NCBI RefSeq assembly: GCF_947166265.1
Contig: NZ_CAMVDO010000003.1
Span: 62,001 to 126,000 of the forward strand
Reading direction: 5' to 3'
DNA length: 64,000 nt
From: an uncultured Fibrobacter sp.
GTDB lineage: Bacteria; Fibrobacterota; Fibrobacteria; Fibrobacterales; Fibrobacteraceae
Made by a program: the position numbers and the translations under genes. Below the pieces are notes generated by a model. That model saw only the letters and a list, made by a program, of their open reading frames with translations. It ran no database searches and was not told the origin of the DNA. Positions 57,161 through 64,000 of the stretch are shown piece by piece. The stretch's first letter is position 1, and each line of letters begins with the position of its first letter.

Positions 57161-57179
57161 AGCTCCTCGCAATGACGTT
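57144..57179. repeat. 'CGTCATTGCGAGGAGC' dispersed repeat supplying a start codon
   Basis: Minus strand CGTCATTGCGAGGAGCTATG continuing CGACGAAGCAATCC. It contains a GAGGAG, an ATG and two Arg codons in the frame of the GH43 signal peptide. Confidence 0.8.
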
Positions 57180-57261
57180 GTTAGGTTATTCAGCGCGGAT
57201 GCTTGCATACGCATTGAAAAACCGCCACAGTCATGCACATTGTGCAATGACGTAAATGCCT

Positions 57262-59232
57262 TTAGAACATCACCCTGTACGGAATCTGTTTGTCAAAGCT
57301 ACGACCCTTAAGGTCACGGTAACCCTTGCGAGCGGGCAACTGCAAATCCTGGCGGATTACGCGCGGAGCAATCGAAACCGTGCCCGAGTTACTGGAGGTA
57401 ATGTCGGTGCCATTGGAACTGGAAGAACCTATAACACTACATGAACCGCTGCAAACATAAGAATCTTCAAACTGAATCTGATCAATAATCAATTCGTCCG
57501 AAAGTCCCGACGCAGTCAGGTACAAATCCTTCACTCCCCCTTTATTTTCAAAGCCCTCGCAGTCAACCAAAAAATTGTCATCACGCGATTCATAGGCCTT
57601 CGACAAATCGCAAGAAGCGATTACCGGTCCATCCTTGCTCCCGTCACGAATGTCTATGTTTCCGGTAACCTTATTCATCACCCAAAGGCGCGGGAAAGTA
57701 TCATCAAGTTTGTCCATCACCACATTCTCGTAAATCGCATAACCGCCATCCTTAATGCCCAACTTGTCTTTCTCGGTGAGGCGCACGCGAATGCCGTTGT
57801 CAAAGCCGTTCGCTGGAATCGTATCGGTTATCACACGCAGAAAATCAATGCGGTCGAGTTCTGCAAAATTGCCATTGGGCACCGGTTCGATGTCGATGAA
57901 ATTGCCACCGCGCTTGAGTGTCGCAGGTATCATCACGACGGACTTTTCAGGGAAAGTCCCCCAAGAACCCGTAGGCGGAAGTGTCACCGTCTGAGACTTT
58001 CCATTAACAGTCACCTTGTGCGTCGCGGCCGCATCGCCGCCATTTGCATAACGGTAGCGCAGCAGGTAATTCCCCGCTTGCATAATGTTCATGGGCAGGT
58101 GAATCTTGGAACCCGAAGTATTCACGTACGCAAGGTATTCCCCATTCGACGCGGTACTACTCGAAGAAATCACGAGGTCACCCGACACAGCTCGCGTGAG
58201 CGTACCATGTTCGACTTCGGCACTCAAATAACGCCCGAGGAAGGGCTGTCCCATCTCAGCCCAGTTATCCTCGGTAAAGACGACATCACGAATATGAATA
58301 TGGTTGAACTTGTCGCCTGCGTTATCGTAATAATGATGCACAAAGCGCACACGGTTCAAGTCCTGGAAGGCTTCGCCGCCGCCCGGCCCCACGTAACGCC
58401 CATAACGTTCCATCAAAAGGGTTCCACCACCATCCGCCATATCTTTGCCAGAACGATCCTTGTAAGGTCCCGTCACCCTGTCGGCGCGGCCGTAAGCGGT
58501 CTTGTAAGTCGTCTGTTCGATGTTTGCGCCCTGCTGGCAGCACTTATCCCAAGCCGTAAACAAGAAATACTGACCGTTATGTTCGATCAGGCTCGGGCCT
58601 TCTTCGGCCCCTTCGCTCGCCTTGCTCGTGCGGCGTGCGATATTGTAGACGGTCTTGTCGTCGCTCGCCTGGTAACCCGAAGTCCCATCCAGCTTAATCA
58701 GCTGAATGCCAAGCCCAAACGAACCGAACGCCATCCAGTAATTGCCTTCGGTGTCACGCACCACATCGGCGTCAATCGCGTTGTACTTGTCGCTGGTCGT
58801 CGTGTGGAAAACATGCCCATGGTCCTTCCAACCGTAGCCGCTCGTACCCGGCACAATCGAGGTCGTCGCCGTGTAGCCAATTGCAGACGAACGCTTGCCA
58901 AAAACAGACACGCAATAGTAGGCGCGGAATTCGCCATTCATATAATACAAATCAGGCGCCCAAATACCCTCGGTACCCGGCGCATACTGATAAGCCCATT
59001 GCGGAATCGCACTCACCGTGGACTTGTGGTCCTTCCAGGAATAAGCATCTTCGGATGTCCACAGTTGCAGATTGTTATTCGTGCTCATGAGGGCGTAGCC
59101 GTCCTCGAACCGCACCATGCTCGGGTCATGACCCGGCTGTAAATTGTCCTTCGCGTACCAGTCGGCCGCGAAGGTTGCGGTGGTCCCCAACGCCATCGCA
59201 AAACTGAATACACCACGTAATCCCATACACAT
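57262..59232 (-). CDS. GH43 arabinan/arabinoxylan hydrolase with CBM6/35-like modules and basic C-terminal tail
   Basis: 656 residues. Signal peptide ends TATFAAD. GH43 propeller (about 22-335): PGHDPSMVRFEDGYALMSTN (catalytic Asp), GIWAPDLYYMNGEFRAYYCV, AIDADVVRDTEGNYWMAFGS and EGPSLIEHNGQYFLFTAW (catalytic Glu), as in endo-1,5-alpha-arabinanases. A CBM6/35-like module follows (about 335-475, LRYRYANGGDAAATHKVTVN), a second beta domain (about 480-600), a Ser/Asn linker, and the tail GYRDLKGRSFDKQIPYRVMF. AGGGAG precedes the ATG. It is 101 bases upstream of the other GH43 gene on the same strand, so they probably form an operon for hemicellulose side-chain removal. Confidence 0.88.
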   Translation of the reverse strand: MCMGLRGVFSFAMALGTTATFAADWYAKDNLQPGHDPSMVRFEDGYALMSTNNNLQLWTSEDAYSWKDHKSTVSAIPQWAYQYAPGTEGIWAPDLYYMNGEFRAYYCVSVFGKRSSAIGYTATTSIVPGTSGYGWKDHGHVFHTTTSDKYNAIDADVVRDTEGNYWMAFGSFGLGIQLIKLDGTSGYQASDDKTVYNIARRTSKASEGAEEGPSLIEHNGQYFLFTAWDKCCQQGANIEQTTYKTAYGRADRVTGPYKDRSGKDMADGGGTLLMERYGRYVGPGGGEAFQDLNRVRFVHHYYDNAGDKFNHIHIRDVVFTEDNWAEMGQPFLGRYLSAEVEHGTLTRAVSGDLVISSSSTASNGEYLAYVNTSGSKIHLPMNIMQAGNYLLRYRYANGGDAAATHKVTVNGKSQTVTLPPTGSWGTFPEKSVVMIPATLKRGGNFIDIEPVPNGNFAELDRIDFLRVITDTIPANGFDNGIRVRLTEKDKLGIKDGGYAIYENVVMDKLDDTFPRLWVMNKVTGNIDIRDGSKDGPVIASCDLSKAYESRDDNFLVDCEGFENKGGVKDLYLTASGLSDELIIDQIQFEDSYVCSGSCSVIGSSSSNGTDITSSNSGTVSIAPRVIRQDLQLPARKGYRDLKGRSFDKQIPYRVMF

Positions 59233-59407
59233 ATAACACTCCCTGACGGATTACTTCTAATATACCTATTATTTCGTCAAAAGTCAACATAAATTTTCAT
59301 TAAAAGTCTACAATTTGAGAAAAATTAAGGCACATCTGCGCATTTTAACAAATGCAAGAAAATAAAAAGTCCACACCATTGTCCCCTTTACTGGTCCCGC
59401 ACCATAC

Positions 59408-59437
59408 AAAAAACGCCCCAGGCGTGCATGCCTGGAG
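59408..59437 (-). terminator. Terminator of the outer-membrane protein gene
   Basis: Minus strand GCTCCAGGC-ATGCAC-GCCTGGGGC then GTTTTTTG. Confidence 0.88.
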
Positions 59438-59463
59438 CAAAAGTAACTCGCTAAGCAACTAGA

Positions 59464-60089
59464 TTACTTCTTGTAACCGAACCAGTAGGCAATATCGATC
59501 TGGAAGCGGAGCGGAGACATGTCAATGTCACCCTTGGTGAACGAGTCAAGCACGCCATAGGAGAAACGGCCGCTGAATTCGAGACCAAACCACAGGGTAT
59601 AACCCGCACCAACGGTCGGACCCAGCTGGAATACGCGCCAGTTTTCAATCTTTTCCCAAGCATCAAAGCCCTCTTCGTCAGCTTCTTCGCTATAGTTCTG
59701 CGCCAGCAAATTAAACTGCATATCCAAGCCTGCTTCAGCAAAGAAGCCCGGTGTGAAGTTGATCCTAGCCAACACAGGGAGCTGGAGGTTCAGGAAAAGA
59801 TTCATATAATCATAATCTTTGCCGTAGTCATCATAAGTGTAGCTGTAAGCGTTAATCTGGAAATCAAGGCCAGAACGCAAAGAAATCATCTGGTTAAAAG
59901 GAACACGCACGTTCAAGCCGAGGGCGAAGGCAGAGGAAACCTGCTCATCGCTAAAAAACTTGACAGCATCCTTATCACCAACCATTCCTTCGGACTGGTA
60001 AGAAATGTTGACGCCGAAGTTCGCATTCTGTGCGAAAGCACTAGAAGCAAACAGCGCAAACATTGCTAATGCCAAGAAGATTTTTTCAT
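59464..60089 (-). pseudogene. Outer-membrane beta-barrel protein gene with frameshift in the signal peptide
   Basis: The expected start is the ATG at 60087-60089 with GGAG upstream, but as sequenced it reads ATG AAA AAA TCT TCT TGG CAT TAG. One more A in the A6 run (60081-60086) would give MKKIFLALAMFALFASSAFA, a perfect signal peptide in the frame of the rest. The remaining 200 residues form an OmpA-like/porin-type 8-strand barrel (VNISYQSEGMVGDKDAVKFF, LRSGLDFQINAYSYTYDDYG, GLEFSGRFSYGVLDSF, IDIAYWFGYKK). As read, translation could only begin at a TTG inside the hydrophobic core. Real frameshift, phase variation or sequencing error cannot be told apart. Confidence 0.75.
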
Positions 60090-60253
60090 ATCAACTCCTT
60101 TAATTTAAGATTATTTGAACATTAATCTAAGAAAATTTTTACTTTTAGTCAAGGCAAAACAGACGGCTTCTTACAATTTTATTTACAAAGTACCTCGTAC
60201 AAGGGTTCATAACAAAGAAAAACTTGCATTTTGAACAAAACCTTAGGATATTC

Positions 60254-60261
60254 TATATTTT
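60254..60261 (+). promoter_or_regulatory. Promoter -7 box TATATTTT, 5 nt before the start
   Basis: TATATTTT, AGTCC, ATG of the sulfatase-fold transferase gene. Confidence 0.58.
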
Positions 60262-60266
60262 AGTCC

Positions 60267-62231
60267 ATGAAAAAAGATGCAACAAATAACGATTTTTCCC
60301 ATACAAATTTCTTTTTCTGGTTTATTTTCGGCTTAATTCTTATCGCCGGACGATTCGCCCTCCTCTGCTCGCTTTACATGCTGGATACCCCCACCGGAAC
60401 ATCCCTTGTACCGGACTACAACCGTTTTCTTTGGCACACCCTTTACGAAGAAATCGGGTTCGGCATGGCCCTATCGCTGATTTTCTTCACCATTTCACGT
60501 TTTGTCCGCGAAAAAGGCCTAAAATTCGTCAAGATCGCCGCAGTCATTTGTGCAGCCATCTACCTGACCCTGAGCGGAACCGACGACGAAATACAGCGCT
60601 GGATGAGCCAAAAGCTCTCTATATCCTTTATCAAGACCTACTGCAACGCCTGGAACGATATGGGACTTGTCTCCAAGATCGCCCTCGGCGGAATTCAGCA
60701 CTTCCTGTTGACGGTTGGCCTAGTGATTCTAACCGTGACTGGACTTTCCATCTTTTCGTACAAGCATGACATTCGCGGCATTTGGCAGCGGCCCATTCAA
60801 AAAAAGACCTGGATTACGCTCGGCATGATGATTGTCTTTGCCGCCCTCGGATGCACGTCGCACCTGTGGTATAACTATTCCCAACACCGCTGGGACCGAA
60901 TTCGCCCCGTAGTCTACACACTTGTCGGAGACGTCATCGAAGAATTTGAATCAAAGGAGGAACCGCCTGACTACGCAGAAGGTATCAGGCTTATGGGCGG
61001 AAACCCCGACAAAGAATACCCCTTCTGGAAAGAAAACCCGAACGAAGCCACTTCTATCGAAACATTCAAGTCAAAGCCACTCGAAGAAAAGCCCGATATT
61101 CTTCTAATGACTATCGAATCCCTCCGTGGCTGGACATGCGACATGCGCGTCGAATCCAACTGCAAGCTTTTCCCCAACTTGTGCAGACTTTCCAAGCAAG
61201 GGCTTTATTTTCCCAATGCCTACAGCGTCGGTAACCCCTCTGTAGAAGGGCTGCTCGGAATCATGACCGGCGTCAACAGCCACTCCACCAAGACCCTTCT
61301 AAGAGACTACCCCAACACAAACCTTCGCGCCTTCTCCGAAGTCCTTTCCGAAGCAGGCTACTACAACGAAGTCATTCTAGGAGCGGATCCCCGTTTCGAC
61401 AACGAAGAAGCGTGGTACACCAAGTGGTTCGATTATCACGAATTCAAGCCCGAATACGAAGATGACGTTTCTTCGGCCTTGCGCTTTGTGGAACGCTACC
61501 GTATGCGCCCCAAGGACAAGCCCACCTTTTTCCATTGGATGAGCCTTAGCATGCACACGCCATTCGTGTTGCCCGCCGAACTGGGTGAAACTCCGGAAGA
61601 CCCCGGAGAGGCCTACTTAAGGGCAACGGCCTATATGGACAGCGCTGTAGGCATTATCCTCGACTCGCTTGCAACAGACCCACGATTCCAAAACACCCTC
61701 ATCATTTTGACCGGCGACCACTCCACGCCCAACGGCAAGCAACAACAAGAATCTGGACGCATCGGAATGGGCAACGAAGGCTATTCGTGGATTTCCATCA
61801 TGATGAGCGGCCCAAACATCTCCCCCGCCATAGACAAGCGAATCGTATCGCAGGCAAACATCGCGCCTTCCATCATGGCGTACCTGGGTCTCGAAGTTTC
61901 TAACCACTACATGGGAATCAACCTGTTCGACGACTCGCTCGCCACAAAGGAACTCCCCGCCGTGTATTCTTACAAATACGGAAGCATGGCGATGCGCAGC
62001 GATTCCATGTCGTACTACATTTTCCCCGTCGAAGGAACAGACCCGGCCGTCGCCCAGAAAGTTCTCCTGGACCCCACCTGGGATACGACAAATCCGGCAG
62101 ACGGCTTTGTCACGGGCACTCCCGTCGAATTGCCGAAAGACTCCCTAAACGAAATAGCACGCAAGATGCGTGCTATTGCAAGAGCTTGGAATTTTGTAGT
62201 CCACCAGAACAAGGTGATGCCGCCAAGATAA
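60267..62231 (+). CDS. Membrane phosphoglycerol-transferase-like enzyme (LtaS/sulfatase fold)
   Basis: 654 residues. Five membrane helices in the first ~200 residues, then an alkaline-phosphatase-superfamily domain: PDILLMTIESLRGWTCDMRV (metal-site Glu/Ser region), AYSVGNPSVEGLLGIMTGVN (position of the nucleophile; Ser in place of the usual Thr), FFHWMSLSMHTPFVLP and LIILTGDHSTPNG (metal-binding Asp-His). The layout is that of LtaS/OpgB/EptA-type enzymes that move phosphoglycerol or phosphoethanolamine from lipids to glycans. There is no Shine-Dalgarno; the promoter-like box is 5 bases before the ATG. Facing it on the other strand is the nucleotidyltransferase/aminotransferase pair. Confidence 0.83.
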   Translation: MKKDATNNDFSHTNFFFWFIFGLILIAGRFALLCSLYMLDTPTGTSLVPDYNRFLWHTLYEEIGFGMALSLIFFTISRFVREKGLKFVKIAAVICAAIYLTLSGTDDEIQRWMSQKLSISFIKTYCNAWNDMGLVSKIALGGIQHFLLTVGLVILTVTGLSIFSYKHDIRGIWQRPIQKKTWITLGMMIVFAALGCTSHLWYNYSQHRWDRIRPVVYTLVGDVIEEFESKEEPPDYAEGIRLMGGNPDKEYPFWKENPNEATSIETFKSKPLEEKPDILLMTIESLRGWTCDMRVESNCKLFPNLCRLSKQGLYFPNAYSVGNPSVEGLLGIMTGVNSHSTKTLLRDYPNTNLRAFSEVLSEAGYYNEVILGADPRFDNEEAWYTKWFDYHEFKPEYEDDVSSALRFVERYRMRPKDKPTFFHWMSLSMHTPFVLPAELGETPEDPGEAYLRATAYMDSAVGIILDSLATDPRFQNTLIILTGDHSTPNGKQQQESGRIGMGNEGYSWISIMMSGPNISPAIDKRIVSQANIAPSIMAYLGLEVSNHYMGINLFDDSLATKELPAVYSYKYGSMAMRSDSMSYYIFPVEGTDPAVAQKVLLDPTWDTTNPADGFVTGTPVELPKDSLNEIARKMRAIARAWNFVVHQNKVMPPR

Positions 62232-62250
62232 GCGGCATACGCCTTTATGG

Positions 62251-62979
62251 CTAGTCCAGCGGAATCGTGGACTTCGCGTTTTCGAAATCCTCGACCGTAT
62301 CGAGTTCGCAGGAGAAATAGTCCGACGCATCCAGAACGGAATACGTGTGCCCCTGCGGAATCAGGCGTTCAAAGGCGAGCTCGTAGAACGTATTTTCCAG
62401 GTGTTCCACGTTCATCATCTTTTCAAGCTCAGCGTAAAGGGCGCTAGAGTACGCCGCACCGATTTTCTCGATGCCGAGGCTTTCACCCGCAGCCGCCTTC
62501 GGCGAGCACGTCTTGCTGATTTCAGAAATATTTCCGTCGGCACCCAAGACAACCTTCATTTCCTCTTCGCCGAGTTCATGGCGAATCAGCGTAAGCACGT
62601 TGCCTGCCTTGGAAGCGAGCACGTTCTTCACGATCTGCGGATCGTAAAGCAAGTCGCTATCGAGCAGCAGGAATTCCTTCCCAGCAACGGCCTGTCCTGC
62701 AAGCCAGAGCGAGTAGATGTTGTTCGTGGAATCGTAGAGGGCGTTATGAATGAAGGTGGTGCGAATGGAATCGCCGTAATGTTCCTTCACGAAATTTTCG
62801 ATCATGTGGTTCAGGTAACCCGTCACAATCACGAACTCGGAAATACCCGCCCCCTTCAGGGCGTCCATGGAGCGTTCCAGAAGCGAGCGACCCTTCACGT
62901 CCAAAAGGCACTTGGGCGTATTGTCCGTAAGCGGGCGCAAGCGCTTCGCCATACCAGCTGCAAGAATGACGGCGATCAT
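62251..62979 (-). CDS. Nucleotidyltransferase (CTP:phosphocholine/phosphonate cytidylyltransferase-like)
   Basis: 242 residues. MIAVILAAGMAKRLRPLTDN with TPKCLLDVKGRSLLERSMDA is the nucleotide/activation loop of small LicC/PntC-type cytidylyltransferases. NIYSLWLAG and FLLLDSDLLYDPQIV carry the metal-binding Asp, and the C-terminal part has DYFSCELDTVEDFENA, also typical of LicC-like proteins. It would activate a small phospho- or phosphono-headgroup with CTP; a sugar-1-P is less likely given the short length. The ATG at 62979 overlaps the stop of the aminotransferase as ATGA, so both are translated together. Confidence 0.8.
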   Translation of the reverse strand: MIAVILAAGMAKRLRPLTDNTPKCLLDVKGRSLLERSMDALKGAGISEFVIVTGYLNHMIENFVKEHYGDSIRTTFIHNALYDSTNNIYSLWLAGQAVAGKEFLLLDSDLLYDPQIVKNVLASKAGNVLTLIRHELGEEEMKVVLGADGNISEISKTCSPKAAAGESLGIEKIGAAYSSALYAELEKMMNVEHLENTFYELAFERLIPQGHTYSVLDASDYFSCELDTVEDFENAKSTIPLD

Positions 62980-64000
62980 ACGGCGGCACAACGCTTGATG
63001 GTGTCGACCACCACCTGAATCTGTTCCTTACGGCCAAGCGTAATGCGCAGGCAATCTTCAAGGCCCTTATCGCTCATGAACTTGATCTTGTAATCCTGTT
63101 CGGCCATGGCTTTCTGCAGTGCTTCTTTGATGCGGGTCGGATACTTGATCAAAATGAAGTTCGCGACACTCTTGTAGACCTTGAAGCCCGGCAGGTTGCC
63201 GAGTTCCTTCTTGAACAGCTGACGGTCCCATTCCATTTCATCGGCGACCTTGCGGTAGTGATCTTCGCTTTCGATGGCGGCCATGGCCACAGCTTCGCTA
63301 AAGCGATTGTAGCCCAGATACTTGTTGGCGTAGCTCAGGAAAGATTCATGACCCTTGCCCATGAAGCCGAAGCCCATGCGAAGCCCCGGAAGGCCGAAGA
63401 ACTTGGACAGCGTGCGGGAAATAATCAGGTTCGAATACTTGCTCACAAGCGGTGCGATGTAGGCCGTATCCGTCGTAATGAACGAGGCGTAGGCTTCGTC
63501 AATCAGCACCATCGTATCACTCGGAATATTTTCCATGATGCGGCCGATTTCTTCGGGCGTAAGGCAGTTACCCGTCGGGTTGTTCGGGGAAGCCAAAAGC
63601 AACATGCGCGGGTGAATCTTGTTCGTGAGCGCGATAACTTCGTCCACGTCGTAGGCGAAAGTATCTTCCTTTTCGTGGAGCGGATACATTTCAAAGGATC
63701 CACCACATTCACCGGCGATGCGGTTGTAGTACCACCAGGAGAATTCCGGAATCATGATAGTCTTGTTATCGCCCACCATCAAGTAGTAATGGACAGCGTT
63801 CTTGAGAATGTCTTCGCCACCGTAACCCAGCAGCACCTGTTCTTCGGGCACGTTGTAGATTTCGGAAAGCTTTACCGAGAAAATGCTCTTTTTGCCTTCG
63901 TCGTAAATACGGGTGTAAAAGCAGAGCTGTTCGGGGTCAAAATTCTTGACGGCGTCAAGCACTTTCTGCGAAGGCTTGAAGTTAAATTCGTTTCTGTCCA
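62976..64000 (-). CDS. PLP-dependent class I/II aminotransferase (HisC-like), truncated by the window edge
   Basis: About 341 residues visible; the frame continues beyond 64000 (NEFNFKPSQKVLDAVKNFDP precedes an internal GTG at 63962). Fold-type I landmarks: LLGYGGEDILKNAVHYYL, MIPEFSWWYYNRIAGECGG, LLASPNNPTGNCLTPEEIG, LIDEAYASFI and the PLP Lys in SRTLSKFFGLPGLRMGFG; C-terminal CLRITLGRKEQIQVV. This is the histidinol-phosphate aminotransferase group. Coupled (ATGA) to a cytidylyltransferase-like gene, it may make an amino-headgroup such as an aminoalkyl phosphate rather than histidine; no other his genes are nearby. Confidence 0.82.
   Translation of the reverse strand, partial: DRNEFNFKPSQKVLDAVKNFDPEQLCFYTRIYDEGKKSIFSVKLSEIYNVPEEQVLLGYGGEDILKNAVHYYLMVGDNKTIMIPEFSWWYYNRIAGECGGSFEMYPLHEKEDTFAYDVDEVIALTNKIHPRMLLLASPNNPTGNCLTPEEIGRIMENIPSDTMVLIDEAYASFITTDTAYIAPLVSKYSNLIISRTLSKFFGLPGLRMGFGFMGKGHESFLSYANKYLGYNRFSEAVAMAAIESEDHYRKVADEMEWDRQLFKKELGNLPGFKVYKSVANFILIKYPTRIKEALQKAMAEQDYKIKFMSDKGLEDCLRITLGRKEQIQVVVDTIKRCAAV

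Noticed and set aside
57144-57179. Twin-arginine export motif in the GH43 signal peptide (RRSNPFL)
   Set aside because: The two Arg codons come from the dispersed repeat and the rest of the Tat consensus is poor; Sec export is more likely.
62976-64000. Histidine biosynthesis operon
   Set aside because: Only a HisC-like aminotransferase is present and it is coupled to a cytidylyltransferase-like gene, with no other his gene nearby.

Overview
The window looks like a chromosomal segment of a Fibrobacter species (F. succinogenes type, phylum Fibrobacterota). The evidence is four lipoproteins carrying the Fibrobacter major paralogous (FISUMP) domain, a GH51 endoglucanase of the celF/Cel51A type behind three carbohydrate-binding-like modules, two GH43 enzymes that end in the same basic C-terminal tail, Ser-rich linkers, and a Bacteroidetes-type promoter box (TAnnTTTG) before many genes. 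No phage, plasmid, IS element or CRISPR array was seen.

Layout. 1-13.4 kb: edge-truncated GH5 cellulase, a lipid/envelope operon (gamma-carbonic-anhydrase fold protein, lipid kinase, LpxD), aldehyde dehydrogenase, thioesterase plus pyridoxal kinase, glycogen branching enzyme, celF-type endoglucanase and a DsbA-like lipoprotein. 13.4-22.3 kb: two FISUMP lipoproteins, a nuclease/transposase remnant, RF3, a GGDEF/EAL protein and tRNA-Glu(CTC). 22.3-30.2 kb: PpiD-like chaperone, nadB, a membrane-anchored Ser/Thr kinase, CvpA-like protein, Ffh and a lipoprotein. 30.2-34 kb: a three-gene set of C39-like peptidase, RimK-type ATP-grasp ligase and GCS2-type carboxylate-amine ligase, probably making or modifying a small peptide-like metabolite. 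34-36.1 kb: an Rpn-type nuclease and an AT-rich PD-(D/E)XK-like gene, the most accessory-looking stretch. 36.1-42 kb: two more FISUMP proteins, an N-formylglutamate amidohydrolase-family protein, diaminopimelate dehydrogenase and dUTPase. 42-47.8 kb: a four-gene envelope export set (LolA-like protein, MMPL/RND permease, two beta-barrels). 47.8-54.9 kb: TrmJ-type methyltransferase, sugar nucleotidyltransferase, AsmA/DUF748 protein, thiS-thiF-thiG and small lipoproteins. 55-64 kb: two GH43 enzymes, an outer-membrane protein, a phosphoglycerol-transferase-like enzyme, and a nucleotidyltransferase/aminotransferase pair that runs off the right edge.

The most unusual signals are not genes. (1) Short dispersed hairpin repeats fill the intergenic gaps and also lie in frame inside coding sequences, repeatedly between the start codon and the hydrophobic core of signal peptides. 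Their stem arms differ between copies in a compensatory way. (2) TATATTTG-like boxes sit 4-5 bases before the start codons of several genes that lack a Shine-Dalgarno sequence, suggesting leaderless mRNAs; the same box precedes the tRNA. (3) Two exported-protein genes are broken by a homopolymer length change inside the signal peptide, which could be phase variation or sequencing error.

All calls come from reading the sequence and recalled family knowledge; no database search was possible.
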